Assembly (NCBI RefSeq): GCF_014295035.1
Contig: NZ_CP060404.1
Span: 5,868,501 to 5,932,500, forward strand
Source of the DNA: Streptomyces buecherae
Lineage (GTDB): Bacteria; Actinomycetota; Actinomycetes; Streptomycetales; Streptomycetaceae
Length of the DNA stretch: 64,000 nt
Direction: 5' to 3'
The translations under genes were made by a program, and so were the position numbers. The notes under the pieces were generated by a model, which searched no databases, was not told the DNA's origin, and was given only the letters and a program-made list of their open reading frames with translations. Each line of letters starts with the position of its first letter. Position 1 is the first letter of the stretch. This document shows, one piece after another, positions 33,715 through 42,348 of this stretch.

Positions 33715-35049
33715 TCACCCTACGGGGCGTTCCCGCTGGCCGGGCAGGCTGGCGCGGCCGGGGGCGCGGCTCGACTGTTCGGGTAGGCGAGGCGCGTAGG
33801 CGTCCGAGTCGGGCTTGCCGGAGTCGCGGTCGCCGTGCGCCGGCCCGCCGTGGTTCATGCCGGAGTGCGACATGCCGCCGTGCCCGAGCGCCGTGGCGCC
33901 GGACGGGCCGCCGTGCGCGCCCGCCGTGGCCATGGACCCGCGCCGGACCGGCACCGCATCGCCGGAGCGCTGTTCGATCAGGTCCGGCCGCTCGGCCCGC
34001 TCGTGCCGCTCCGGGCGGTCGCCGGGTCCACCCTGTGGCCTGCGGGCCCGGTACGCCGCCCGGTACGCCGCCGGCGACGAGCCGAGCTGTCGCCGGAAGT
34101 GCCCGCGCAGCGCCACCGGAGAGCGGAACCCGCAGCGTCCGGCGACCTCGTCCACGGAGTAGTCGGAGGTCTCCAGGAGCCGTTGGGCCTGGAGCACCCG
34201 CTGGGTGATCAGCCACTGGAGTGGAGCGCTCCCAGTGAGCGAGCGGAACCGCCGGTCGAAGGTCCGTCGGCTCATGTAGGCGCGGGCCGCGAGCGCTTCG
34301 ACGTCGAACTGCTCGTGGAGGTGTTCCAGCGCCCAGGCCACGACCTCGGCCAGTGGGTCGGCGCCGATCTCCTCCGGCAGCGACCGGTCGAGGTAGCGCT
34401 CCTGCCCGCCCGAGCGGCGCGGCGGTACGACGAGCCGGCGCGCCAGCGCCCCGGCCGCGTCCGCGCCGTGGTCGGTGCGGACGACGTGCAGGCACAGGTC
34501 GATGCCGGCGGCGGTGCCCGCCGACGTCAGTACGTCGCCGTCGTCGACGAACAGCTCCCGGGGGTCCACGTGGACCGACGGGTAGCGCTTGGCGAGCGTC
34601 GGCGCGTACATCCAGTGCGTCGTCGCCGGCCTCCCGTCGAGCAGTCCGGCCGCCGCGAGTACGAAGGCGCCCGTGCACAGCCCGACGATGCGAGCGCCCT
34701 CCTCGTGCGCGCGGCGCAGTGCGTCGAGCGCGGCGGCGGGTGGCGACTGGGTGATCGACCGCCATGCCGGTACGACGACGGTGCCCGCCCGCGAGAGGGC
34801 CTCCAAGCCGTACGGCGCGGTCAGTTCGAGCCCGCCCGTGGTGCGAAGCGGTACGTCTTCGCCCGCGCACACCAGCAATCGGTAGCGGGGGACGCCGGCG
34901 TCCTGCCGGTCGATGCCGAAGACGGAGAGCGGTATGGAGCTCTCGAAGATGGGGCCGCCGCTGAAGAGCAGCACTGCGACGATCTCCCGGCGGCGGCGTC
35001 CGGAGAGCTTTCGGGCGGCCTCCGGTACGGTTGTGGAGTCCTGGCTCAT
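33715..35049 (-). CDS. adpA: AdpA master developmental regulator (AraC/XylS family)
   Basis: 444 residues. The N-terminal DJ-1/PfpI-like domain (about 22-200, with GLCTGAFVLAAAGL) is followed by two AraC helix-turn-helix motifs at about 240-335, with the AdpA recognition segment YMSRRTFDRRFRSLTGSAP. The C-terminal 100 residues are disordered and end with a His/Met/Gly-rich part (GHGGMSHSGMNHGG). AdpA controls aerial mycelium and secondary metabolism. Unlike S. coelicolor and S. griseus adpA, the coding sequence contains no TTA codon, so tRNA-bldA dependence is absent. Ribosome-binding site GGGGGG nine bases upstream. Probably co-transcribed with ornA. Confidence 0.96.
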   Translation of the reverse strand: MSQDSTTVPEAARKLSGRRRREIVAVLLFSGGPIFESSIPLSVFGIDRQDAGVPRYRLLVCAGEDVPLRTTGGLELTAPYGLEALSRAGTVVVPAWRSITQSPPAAALDALRRAHEEGARIVGLCTGAFVLAAAGLLDGRPATTHWMYAPTLAKRYPSVHVDPRELFVDDGDVLTSAGTAAGIDLCLHVVRTDHGADAAGALARRLVVPPRRSGGQERYLDRSLPEEIGADPLAEVVAWALEHLHEQFDVEALAARAYMSRRTFDRRFRSLTGSAPLQWLITQRVLQAQRLLETSDYSVDEVAGRCGFRSPVALRGHFRRQLGSSPAAYRAAYRARRPQGGPGDRPERHERAERPDLIEQRSGDAVPVRRGSMATAGAHGGPSGATALGHGGMSHSGMNHGGPAHGDRDSGKPDSDAYAPRLPEQSSRAPGRASLPGQRERPVG

Positions 35050-35080
35050 GGAACTAAGCCCCCCTGGGTGGTCGCGTCCT

Positions 35081-35120
35081 CTCGGTCCTGCACGTTTCCC
35101 CTCGGTCCTGAACGGTTCCC
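35081..35120. repeat. 2 x 20-bp tandem repeat in the adpA leader
   Basis: CTCGGTCCTGCACGTTTCCC is followed directly by a copy with two changes. It lies 32-71 bp upstream of the adpA start codon, so it should be in the untranslated leader. Confidence 0.8.
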
Positions 35121-35292
35121 CCGCCGGTCATGGCCAAGATCGAATCTACTGTGTCGCGTGTGGTCACCGTGACCAGTTCACCACTCGCCCGTAAGTCGAC
35201 ATGACAACTTGGCGTAAAGCATTCGATCACGAAGCGTTGCACTCGGAGCGCCTGTAGGGAAGTGCGCCTTTCGCCGATGCCCACTCCCCGTA

Positions 35293-35308
35293 GGGGGTAC
35301 GGACCCCC
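35293..35308. terminator. Hairpin between adpA and the 35418 gene
   Basis: GGGGGT (35293-35298), loop ACGG, ACCCCC (35303-35308). It lies about 110 bp after the stop of the upstream minus-strand gene and could end that transcript, or act as a structure in a long adpA leader. Confidence 0.5.
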
Positions 35309-35417
35309 AACACTCCTTTCCTAGCTGGTCAGACGCGGGTTTGAGGGGGTCTTCGGCAACAGGGACAACTTGTTCCGAAGTTGGCTGAAAACAGTTGGCC
35401 GCAAACGTACGATCGCG

Positions 35418-36110
35418 TCAGTCGACGGGCGTATGCGCTTCGGACGGGGCGTCAACAACGGGCCCAGCGGGTGCCGTACGGGCCCTTCCACGGCACGCCC
35501 CGCGCCGACGCTCATCGGTCATCCGCGCCGCCCGTCGCTCGGCCCGTCGCAGCAGCGCACGGCAGGTCGCGGTGACCGCGGCGAGCCCGAGCGCGGTGCC
35601 CGCCGCGCCGCCGAACGAGGCCCCGCACAGCAGGAGGGCGACCGGCACCAGTGCCCAGCAGAAGACGCCCCAGCCGCCCCGGTCGGCCGCGGCGACGGAA
35701 GCCGGCCGTTCGGCGCCCCGCGCGGCGCGCGCTCCCCGGCACGCGAGCCCGGTCGGCGCGAGGCTCCGCGCGCGCGGGGTGACGCGCGGCGCGGAGCGCG
35801 GGCCCGTGGTGGCGACCCGGGGCGCGGTGAACAGCCGCGCGCGCGTCGCCCCCGGCCCCGCCGTGGCCGGGCCACGGACGGGCCGCGCGGCGTCCGAGCG
35901 CGTTCCGGGGACCTGGCGCGCGACGGAGGAGGGGCGCGTTGTGGGGGAGGGGGCGGCCTCTGTGGCGCGTGGGTTGGTTGGGGCGGCGGCGTGCGCGGGG
36001 GCGGCCGGGAGCGCGGGGGCGGCGGAACGCGATGCCCCAGTCGCGCGGCGTAGCGCGTCGAGGGGTGCGGCGGAGGGGGTGGTGGGGGTGTACTCGCTGA
36101 GTCGGCGCAC
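35418..36110 (-). CDS. Hypothetical protein with a C-terminal membrane hairpin
   Basis: 230 residues from GTG 36110 (AGGAGG nine bases upstream). The first ~145 residues are Ala/Pro/Arg/Thr-rich and disordered. Residues ~147-190 form two hydrophobic helices (VFCWALVPVALLLCGASFGG and AAGTALGLAAVTATC), followed by an Arg-rich basic tail. It lies upstream of adpA on the same strand, as a small hypothetical gene does in other Streptomyces. No known domain; probably anchored in the membrane with both ends cytoplasmic. Confidence 0.7.
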   Translation of the reverse strand: MRRLSEYTPTTPSAAPLDALRRATGASRSAAPALPAAPAHAAAPTNPRATEAAPSPTTRPSSVARQVPGTRSDAARPVRGPATAGPGATRARLFTAPRVATTGPRSAPRVTPRARSLAPTGLACRGARAARGAERPASVAAADRGGWGVFCWALVPVALLLCGASFGGAAGTALGLAAVTATCRALLRRAERRAARMTDERRRGACRGRARTAPAGPVVDAPSEAHTPVD

Positions 36111-36461
36111 GAATTCTTCCCTCCTGGGGCGGAAGTCCCTCCGGGGGTGGCTAGCGGGTACTACAACGTCTTGTTTGCCGTCGGGTCACTGCACGGCGTA
36201 CGCCGGGGGGCCACTTGGGGCATTGCGCTCTGCGCGGCCCTCCGGCATGCTCCGATGAAGCTCGCCTCGGCCGGCCCCTCCCGAGGTGGTCCCTGGGCAG
36301 GGGGCGAGCGGCGCCGTACCCTGGGGGGTGTGGGCTTGGATAGGTGAATCCCGGACGATTTCCCTCCGGGCCCGCCGGTCCGTTCCCACAATCCGTCTTT
36401 CCTCGCAAGTAGCCCCCCGCCGAACCCCTCCGCAACAGGACTTTCTTCGCCGAGACAACAG
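36111..36461. other. Divergent intergenic region upstream of the universal stress protein gene
   Basis: 351 bases. The region near 36330-36460 is lower in G+C and ends without a clear ribosome-binding site before the stress-protein ATG, so the promoter and start of that gene are uncertain. No gene or clear inverted repeat. Confidence 0.5.
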
Positions 36462-36983
36462 ATGGCCGGTTACGAAATCCCCGAACCCGCGGACCGCAAG
36501 CGGGTCGCCGACTCGACGGCGCACCCCGAAGCGGCGGAAGAGACGCGCCATGCCTGCGATCCGGCGTTCCAGCACGGAGTGGTGGTCGGCTTCGACGGCT
36601 CCACCTCCAGCGAGCGCGCGCTCGCGTACGCGATCGGCATGGCCCGCCGCTCCGGCTCCGGGCTGATCATCGTGCACGTCGCCAACCGCCTGCCCACGAC
36701 CGTCTGGGCGGGCTGTGAGCCCCCCGTCTTCGTGGACGTCCCCGACCACCGCACCGAGGTCCTCGGCCTCGAACTGGCCTGCGCGGACCACCTCTCCGAG
36801 GTGCCGTGGATCCTCGTCGAGCGCGGCGGCGACATCTGTCACGAGCTGGAGGAGGTCGGTCGGGAGTACGCGGCCGACGCCATCGTCGTGGGCTCCACGC
36901 ACGGCCTGGTGGGCCGCATCTTCGGCTCCGTCGCCGGGCGGCTCGCGCGCCGCGCGCAGCGCCCGGTCGTCGTCATCCCGTAG
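36462..36983 (+). CDS. Universal stress protein (UspA family)
   Basis: 173 residues, one Usp domain after a 35-residue polar leader. Start strand GVVVGFDGSTSSERALAYAI and the C-terminal ATP-binding pattern VVGSTHGLVGRIFGSVAGRLARRAQRPVVVIP, a G-2x-G-9x-G(S) type motif, so it likely binds ATP. Soluble and usually a dimer. Transcribed away from adpA. The initiation codon lacks an obvious ribosome-binding site; an internal start cannot be excluded. Role in stationary-phase or stress response by family. Confidence 0.9.
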   Translation: MAGYEIPEPADRKRVADSTAHPEAAEETRHACDPAFQHGVVVGFDGSTSSERALAYAIGMARRSGSGLIIVHVANRLPTTVWAGCEPPVFVDVPDHRTEVLGLELACADHLSEVPWILVERGGDICHELEEVGREYAADAIVVGSTHGLVGRIFGSVAGRLARRAQRPVVVIP

Positions 36984-37541
36984 CGCCCAGGCCGTCCGGG
37001 CGGCGGCGTCGCGGCGCGGGTGGTGCGCCGGATTCCGGACACCCGCGCGGCCCGCGTGGTTCCTCGCGTGGCCTCGGATGGTTCCGCGCGCAAGGTGCTC
37101 GCGCGCCGTCTTTCGGCTGGGCCCGACGGCCGGGCCCGCCGGCTCGCCCGTGAGCCGCCGAGCGGGCCGTGATCGGGGTCCGGGACGCCCGAGCGGGGGC
37201 GCGGCGGCGGGTGTTTCGGGGCGTGGGGCCGGGGCGCGGGGCGGGACGGTTTGCGCGGGCGTGAACGGTTGCGGTCGCGACGACGGGCGGCGCGGACGGG
37301 GTGGTGGGGATGGCGGGCGGTCGGCGCGTGGGCGCCCACTCCTTCGGGTGATTCCTCCCGGGCCCAACGCGCGAGAGTGGTGCGCCGTCTGACGGTGTGT
37401 GAGTACGTCGCGGCGCGGAGGTGGATTACGCGTGGCGACGGGTACACACCCCACACGCGGGGGAGCGACGTGCCGCCCTTTCGGGGAGTGACGGTCCCGG
37501 TCGGGGCGGCTGCCTGCCGACGCATGGGCGGCGTCGGCACC
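36984..37541. other. Gene-free stretch between the stress protein and glmS
   Basis: About 560 bases of G+C-rich DNA, convergent ends on both sides. Frames are open but without start signals. The only structured element is the glmS terminator that follows. Confidence 0.55.
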
Positions 37542-37591
37542 GGAGGGTGGCCTCCCGCGCGCGTGGTGGCACGCGCGGGAGGCCACCCTCC
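37542..37591 (-). terminator. Long terminator hairpin after glmS
   Basis: The ~22-bp stem begins GGAGGGTGGCCTCCCGCG and its complement ends at 37591, with a two-base slip and a short GTGG loop. It lies 25 bp past the glmS stop codon. Confidence 0.8.
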
Positions 37592-37615
37592 GTCCAGCAC
37601 CGGTCGCGGGCCCGG

Positions 37616-39433
37616 CTACTCCACCGTCACGGACTTGGCGAGGTTGCGCGGCTTGTCGATGTCCCGGCCGAGCGCCAACGCCGTGTGGTAGGCGAGCAGT
37701 TGGAGCGGGATGCCCATGAGGATCGGGTCCAGCTCGTCCTCGTTCTTCGGGACGACGATCGTCTGGTCGGCCTTCTCCTGCTCCTGGTGCGCGACCGCGA
37801 GGATCTTGCCGCTGCGGGCCTTGATCTCCTCCAGGGCGGCGCGGTTCTTCTCCAGGAGGTCGTCGTTCGGGACGATCGCGACCGTGGGGAGCGCCGGCTC
37901 GATGAGCGCGAGCGGGCCGTGCTTGAGCTCGGAGGCCGGGTACGCCTCGGCGTGGATGTACGAGACCTCCTTGAGCTTGAGGGAGGCTTCGCGGGCGACG
38001 GGGTAGCCGCGTACGCGTCCGATGAAGAGCATCGAGCGGGCCTCCGCGTACTCCTTCGCGATCTTCTTGATCTCGTCTTCCTGCTTGAGGATCTCCGAGA
38101 TCTGGCCGGGGAGCCTGCGCAGCCCCTCGATGATCCGCTTGCCGTCGGAGACCGACAGGTCGCGGATGCGGCCCAGGTGCAGGGCGAGCAGGCCGAAGGC
38201 GACGGTGGTGTTGGTGAAGCACTTGGTGGAGACGACGCAGACCTCCGGGCCCGCGTGGACGTACACGCCCGCGTCGGCCTCGCGGGCGATCGCGGAGCCG
38301 ACCACGTTCACGACGCCGAGGACGCGGGCGCCCTTGCGCTTCAGCTCCTGGACGGCGGCCAGCACGTCGTACGTCTCGCCGGACTGGGAGACCGCGATGT
38401 AGAGGGTGTCGGGGTCCACGACCGGGTTGCGGTAGCGGAACTCGGACGCCGGCTCGGCGTCGGCGGGGATGCGGGCCAGCTCCTCGATCATCTGGGCGCC
38501 GATCATGCCCGCGTGGTACGAGGTGCCGCAGCCGAGGATCTTGACGCGGCGCACCTTGCGGGCGTCGTGCGCGTCGAGGTTCAGGCCGCCGAGGTGCACG
38601 GTGGAGAAGCGGTCGTCGATGCGCCCGCGCAGGACGCGGTCCACCGCGTCGGGCTGCTCGAAGATCTCCTTGTGCATGTACGTGTCGTGGCCGCCCATGT
38701 CGTACGACTCGGCTTCCCACTCCACGGTGGTCGGCGAGGCCGTCGTGCGCGAGCCCTCGGTCGTGTAGGTGCGGTAGTCGTCGGCCTTGATCGTGGCCAT
38801 CTCGCCGTCGTCGAGGGTGACGACCTGGCGGGTGTGCGAGACGAGCGCGGCGACGTCCGAGGCGACGAACATCTCCTTCTCGCCGATGCCGAGGACGACG
38901 GGGGAGCCGTTGCGGGCCACAACGATGCGGTCGTTGAATTCGGCGTGCAGGACGGCGATGCCGTACGTGCCCTCGACGTGGCGCAGGGCCTCGCGGACCT
39001 TCTCCTCCAGGGTGTCGGCCTGGGCCCGGGCGACGAGGTGGGTGAGGACCTCGGTGTCCGTCTCGGAGAGGAACTCGACGCCGTCGGCGCTCAGTTTGGC
39101 GCGCAGCTCGGAGGCGTTGTCGATGATGCCGTTGTGGACGACGGCGACCTTGTCGTCGCCCGACATGTGCGGGTGGGCGTTCTCGTCGGAGGGGGCGCCG
39201 TGCGTGGCCCAGCGGGTGTGGGCGATGCCGGTGGTGCCCTTGAAGCGGGCGGGGACCTTCGCCTCCAGGTCGCGGACGCGGCCCTTCGCCTTGACCATCT
39301 TCAGGCCGGTGGCCTTGGGGCCGGTGACGGCGATGCCCGCGGAGTCGTAGCCGCGGTACTCAAGGCGCTGGAGCCCCTCAAGGAGCAGGGGCGCCACGTC
39401 GCGCTTGCCGATGTATCCGACGATGCCGCACAT
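37616..39433 (-). CDS. glmS: Glutamine-fructose-6-phosphate aminotransferase (isomerizing)
   Basis: 605 residues, full length. After Met removal the N-terminal Cys (MCGIVGYIG) is the glutaminase nucleophile; HTRWATHG and the following HPHMSGD belong to the same domain. The isomerase half has two SIS domains (SQSGETYDVLAAVQ, ASLKLKEVSYIHAEAYPASE) and the closing KSVTVE. It makes glucosamine-6-phosphate for peptidoglycan and other amino sugars. Stand-alone gene with its own terminator. I looked for a glmS ribozyme in the leader and saw none. Confidence 0.97.
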   Translation of the reverse strand: MCGIVGYIGKRDVAPLLLEGLQRLEYRGYDSAGIAVTGPKATGLKMVKAKGRVRDLEAKVPARFKGTTGIAHTRWATHGAPSDENAHPHMSGDDKVAVVHNGIIDNASELRAKLSADGVEFLSETDTEVLTHLVARAQADTLEEKVREALRHVEGTYGIAVLHAEFNDRIVVARNGSPVVLGIGEKEMFVASDVAALVSHTRQVVTLDDGEMATIKADDYRTYTTEGSRTTASPTTVEWEAESYDMGGHDTYMHKEIFEQPDAVDRVLRGRIDDRFSTVHLGGLNLDAHDARKVRRVKILGCGTSYHAGMIGAQMIEELARIPADAEPASEFRYRNPVVDPDTLYIAVSQSGETYDVLAAVQELKRKGARVLGVVNVVGSAIAREADAGVYVHAGPEVCVVSTKCFTNTTVAFGLLALHLGRIRDLSVSDGKRIIEGLRRLPGQISEILKQEDEIKKIAKEYAEARSMLFIGRVRGYPVAREASLKLKEVSYIHAEAYPASELKHGPLALIEPALPTVAIVPNDDLLEKNRAALEEIKARSGKILAVAHQEQEKADQTIVVPKNEDELDPILMGIPLQLLAYHTALALGRDIDKPRNLAKSVTVE

Positions 39434-39730
39434 GGGCGGTTCCTTCCGTCTGGTGAGGGTGTCGTACGCGGTCGCCGGCCGGGGGCCGGGCGGGGTGGCA
39501 TCGGCGCCGGTGTCGGCGCTGCCCCGCCGGCCCGTTGTCGGTGCCCGGCGACCGGTGGGGCGGGTCGCGTGGGGTCGCGGTCCCGCTCTCCGGTGTCGTT
39601 CGCGTCGCGGTCCCGTCCGCGTCGCGGTGGTGCTCGAGGTGGCGCTCCGGTGGTGTGCGGGCGCCGGGTGCCCCGCGGGTGGCGCGGGGCGGGTGGTGCT
39701 CGGGTGGCGCCGTGGCGCGGCGTCGGTCGC
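39434..39730. other. glmS upstream region
   Basis: 297 bases, extremely G+C-rich with short imperfect repeats of GGTGTCG/GGCGCTC type. It should hold the glmS promoter and leader; no promoter consensus is convincing and no gene is present. Confidence 0.5.
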
Positions 39731-40030
39731 TCAGCCGTAGACGATGCGGCGGAGCTGGCGCGGGGAGAGCTCGGGCGGGGCCACCGCGCGGTGCGGTAGT
39801 TCGGTCCCGATGCGCTCGAAGATGTCCGGGTTCGTCAGGCCGGCCGACTGCAGTTCGCGGTGGCGGCGACGGACGAACTCCTCCGCGCTCTCGTCGAAGT
39901 ACGCCAGCACGTCGAGCACCACCCGGGCCGCCTCGCCACGGCCCAGCGGTGAGCTGCGCACGAGGTGGTCGACGAGGTCGTCGTGGGTGGTCGGGCTGGC
40001 GTCGGTATTTCGGTTACGGCGATCGAGCAC
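39731..40030 (-). CDS. Small conserved hypothetical protein
   Basis: 99 residues from GTG 40030. Helical and soluble: DDLVDHLVRSSPLGRGEAAR, then VVLDVLAYFDESAEEFVRRRH, SAGLTNPDIFERIGTEL and a closing PPELSPRQLRRIVYG, which looks conserved. No cysteine or membrane segment. It follows the DUF4429 gene on the same strand with a terminator-like palindrome between them, so it probably has its own promoter. I do not recognise a function. Confidence 0.72.
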   Translation of the reverse strand: MLDRRNRNTDASPTTHDDLVDHLVRSSPLGRGEAARVVLDVLAYFDESAEEFVRRRHRELQSAGLTNPDIFERIGTELPHRAVAPPELSPRQLRRIVYG

Positions 40031-40070
40031 CCGTTGATACTGCGCGGCAACGGCCGGTTTCGCAAGAAAT

Positions 40071-40088
40071 CTGCCCGATATCGGGCAG
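40071..40088. terminator. Perfect 18-bp palindrome after the DUF4429 gene
   Basis: CTGCCCGATATCGGGCAG is a perfect palindrome; as RNA it forms a 7-bp stem with ATAT loop and on the minus strand is followed by ATTTCTT, so it fits a terminator of the DUF4429 gene. It is also 41 bp before the next gene start and could be an operator. Confidence 0.6.
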
Positions 40089-40149
40089 GAGAGAGGTGAA
40101 GGTGTGCGTCGGATGCGGAGAAGAGGTGCGGGAACGGCTCCGGGAGGGC

Positions 40150-41079
40150 CTAGAAGTGGCGCAGGAGTGCCTGCTTCGCCACGGTGAACTCCTCGTCGGT
40201 GAGTATCCCGTCCCGGTGCAGTTCGCCCAGCTCGCGCAGTCGGCGCAGCAGCGCGTCATGATCGCTGCCGCTGCCGCCAGCGGTGGCGGCCGGCGCGGCG
40301 GGGCCCGGCAGCGCGGCGGAGCCGGGAGCCGCGGCCACGGAGGGGGCCGGGGGCGCGGCCGGGGCGGTCACAGGCGGCGCGGCCGGGTGCGGCATGCGGG
40401 CGGTCACCGCCGCCGCGACCAGTGCCATCAGCGGGTCCTTCTTGAAGCCGTAGATCTCGACCGCGCGCGGGTCGTACTTCGGCGGTGCCTTGGTGGGCGC
40501 CTTGGCGATGACGAAGCGCAGGTAGCCGTTCTCCAGGCCGCCCGGCCACAGCCACTCCACGGCGTCCACGTCGGCGACGGAGAACACCTGGGTGCCGGCG
40601 GACTTCTTGGACTCCTCCGTCTTCCAGTTCCACTCCAGGCGGATGGTCTCGCCGTCGAAGGAGGCCGTGGCGTCGCCCGCCGAGGCCGAGAGCGGGACCG
40701 CCGGGCCGGGCAGCAGGTAGCGGTAGCACGGCGTGCTGGGCACCTGCTCGAGCAGCAGGGCGTTGCGCACCTCGTCCACGAAGTACTCGGCGACGCCCGA
40801 GCGGTCCGCCTCCACCGAGAGCTGGTACGGGTCGGCGGCGTCCGGCAGTTGCCCGCCGACGGCCTGGAGCAGCGGGTCCGAACCCTCGCGCAGCCGTAGC
40901 CGCAGCCGCCCCGACTTGCGCCCCGCCTCGAAGGCGATCCCGCTCAGCGCCGTCAGGGGCACCACCACTTCGCCGAGGGCCACTCGGGCCGGGCCGACGC
41001 TCTTGTCCCGCCCCGGCACGATGCGTACGGCCTCCCCGTCGAAGGTCCAGGTGCCGTCCTTTTGGGTGATCTCCGCCAT
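40150..41079 (-). CDS. DUF4429 protein with C-terminal SHOCT domain
   Basis: 309 residues. Two DUF4429 halves: the first begins TWTFDGEAVRIVPG, the second ATASFDGETIRLEWNWKTE, each a PH-like beta domain. A Pro/Ala linker of ~50 residues follows, then a SHOCT motif at the end (LGELHRDGILTDEEFTVAKQ), a short helical hairpin often associated with protein or membrane contacts. Soluble, no catalytic residues. Conserved in Actinobacteria; function unknown. Confidence 0.9.
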   Translation of the reverse strand: MAEITQKDGTWTFDGEAVRIVPGRDKSVGPARVALGEVVVPLTALSGIAFEAGRKSGRLRLRLREGSDPLLQAVGGQLPDAADPYQLSVEADRSGVAEYFVDEVRNALLLEQVPSTPCYRYLLPGPAVPLSASAGDATASFDGETIRLEWNWKTEESKKSAGTQVFSVADVDAVEWLWPGGLENGYLRFVIAKAPTKAPPKYDPRAVEIYGFKKDPLMALVAAAVTARMPHPAAPPVTAPAAPPAPSVAAAPGSAALPGPAAPAATAGGSGSDHDALLRRLRELGELHRDGILTDEEFTVAKQALLRHF

Positions 41080-41179
41080 GGCCCGGATTCTTCCATGCGG
41101 CCCGCCGGTGGTCGGCGGGCCGCGGGGTGGTGCTGCCGTACGGGAGGCAGCGGGGTGGTGCTGCCGTAGCGGAGGCCGG

Positions 41180-42346
41180 TCAGTCCTCCAGGCCCAGTTC
41201 GCGGGCGATCAGCATGCGCTGGACCTCGCTGGTGCCCTCGCCGATCTCCAGGATCTTGGAGTCGCGCCACATGCGGGCCACCGGGTACTCGTTCATGAAG
41301 CCGTACCCGCCGTGCACCTGGGTGGCCTCGCGCGCGTTGGTGACCGCCACGTCGCAGCTGTACAGCTTGGCCAGCGACGCCTCCTTCTTGAACGACTCGC
41401 CGTGCGCCATCCGCGAGGCCGCGTCCCGCCAGGCGACGCGGGCCGTGTGGGCGCGCATCTCCATGTCGGCGAGCTTGAACTGGATGGCCTGGTTGGCGCC
41501 GATCGGCTTGCCGAACGCCTCGCGGGTCCTGGCGTACGACACCGACTCGTCCACGCAGCCCTGCGCGAGGCCGGTGGCCAGCGCGGAGATGGCGATGCGG
41601 CCCTCGTCCAGGATGCGCAGGAACTGCGCGTACCCGCGCCCCCGCTCGCCGAGCAGGTTGGCGGCCGGCACCCGGCAGTCGTCGAAGGACAGCTCGCGGG
41701 TGTCCGAGGCGTTCCAGCCGACCTTGGAGTACGGGGCGGCCACGGTGAGGCCGGGGGTGCCGGCCGGGACGATGATCGAGGAGATCAGCGGGCGGCCGTC
41801 GGGCTTGTGGCCGGTGACGGCGGTGACGGTGATCAGCGAGGTGATGTCGGTGCCCGAGTTGGTGATGAAGCACTTGGTGCCGTTGATCACCCACTCGCCG
41901 CTCTCCTCGTCCAGCCGGGCCGTGGTGCGGGTGCCGCCCGCGTCCGAACCGCCGCCCGGCTCGGTCAGCCCGAAGGCGCCGAGGGCCGCGCCCGAGCACA
42001 GGTCGGGCAGCCAGGCGCGCTTCTGCTCCTCGGTGCCGAAGCGGAAGATCGGCATGGAGCCGAGCGAGACGCCGGCCTCCAGCGTGATCGCGACGGAGGA
42101 GTCGACCCGGGCCAGCTCCTCGATGGCCAGGCACAGGGCGAGGAAGTCGCCGCCCATGCCGCCGTACTCCTCGGGGTAGGGCAGCCCGAACAGGCCCATG
42201 CGGCCCATCTCGCGGATGATCTCGTACGGGAACTGGTGGTTCTCCCAGTACTCGCCGATCTTGGGTGCGACGACGTCGTGCGCGAACGCCTCGACGGTCT
42301 TGCGCAGCTCCTCGTGCTCGGCGGACAGGCGGTGGTCGAGGGACAT
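41180..42346 (-). CDS. acdH: Acyl-CoA dehydrogenase of the leucine/isovalerate operon (AcdH-like)
   Basis: 388 residues from ATG 42346 (AAGGAG eight bases upstream). Family signatures are GLTEPGGGSDAGGTRTTA for FAD/acyl-CoA binding and QVHGGYGFMNEYPVAR near the end. The canonical catalytic Glu is in IGEGTSEVQR, where classical isovaleryl-CoA dehydrogenases have a small residue and use another Glu, so chain specificity may be broader. It feeds the carboxylase encoded upstream in the same operon (order 45686, 43327, 42349, 41180). Gap to HMG-CoA lyase is two bases. Confidence 0.9.
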   Translation of the reverse strand: MSLDHRLSAEHEELRKTVEAFAHDVVAPKIGEYWENHQFPYEIIREMGRMGLFGLPYPEEYGGMGGDFLALCLAIEELARVDSSVAITLEAGVSLGSMPIFRFGTEEQKRAWLPDLCSGAALGAFGLTEPGGGSDAGGTRTTARLDEESGEWVINGTKCFITNSGTDITSLITVTAVTGHKPDGRPLISSIIVPAGTPGLTVAAPYSKVGWNASDTRELSFDDCRVPAANLLGERGRGYAQFLRILDEGRIAISALATGLAQGCVDESVSYARTREAFGKPIGANQAIQFKLADMEMRAHTARVAWRDAASRMAHGESFKKEASLAKLYSCDVAVTNAREATQVHGGYGFMNEYPVARMWRDSKILEIGEGTSEVQRMLIARELGLED

Positions 42347-42348
42347 GG

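Larger units (their letters stand above)
35050..35417. promoter_or_regulatory. adpA leader and promoter region
   Basis: 368 bases that hold the adpA control elements. From the gene outward these are a 2 x 20-bp tandem repeat (35081-35120), the 15-bp palindrome TGGTCACCGTGACCA (35161-35175), and a GGGGGT/ACCCCC hairpin at 35293-35308. An inverted repeat CAACTT-N6-AAGTTG follows at 35366-35383. No gene. I did not find exact AdpA or BldD consensus sites. Confidence 0.6.

Noticed and set aside
35150..35180. BldD-binding site in the adpA region
   Set aside because: TGGTCACCGTGACCA is palindromic but does not fit the BldD consensus at the key T and centre positions; left unnamed.
39434..39600. glmS ribozyme/riboswitch
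   Set aside because: No pseudoknotted glmS ribozyme core is apparent in the glmS leader, and this ribozyme is not expected in Streptomyces.
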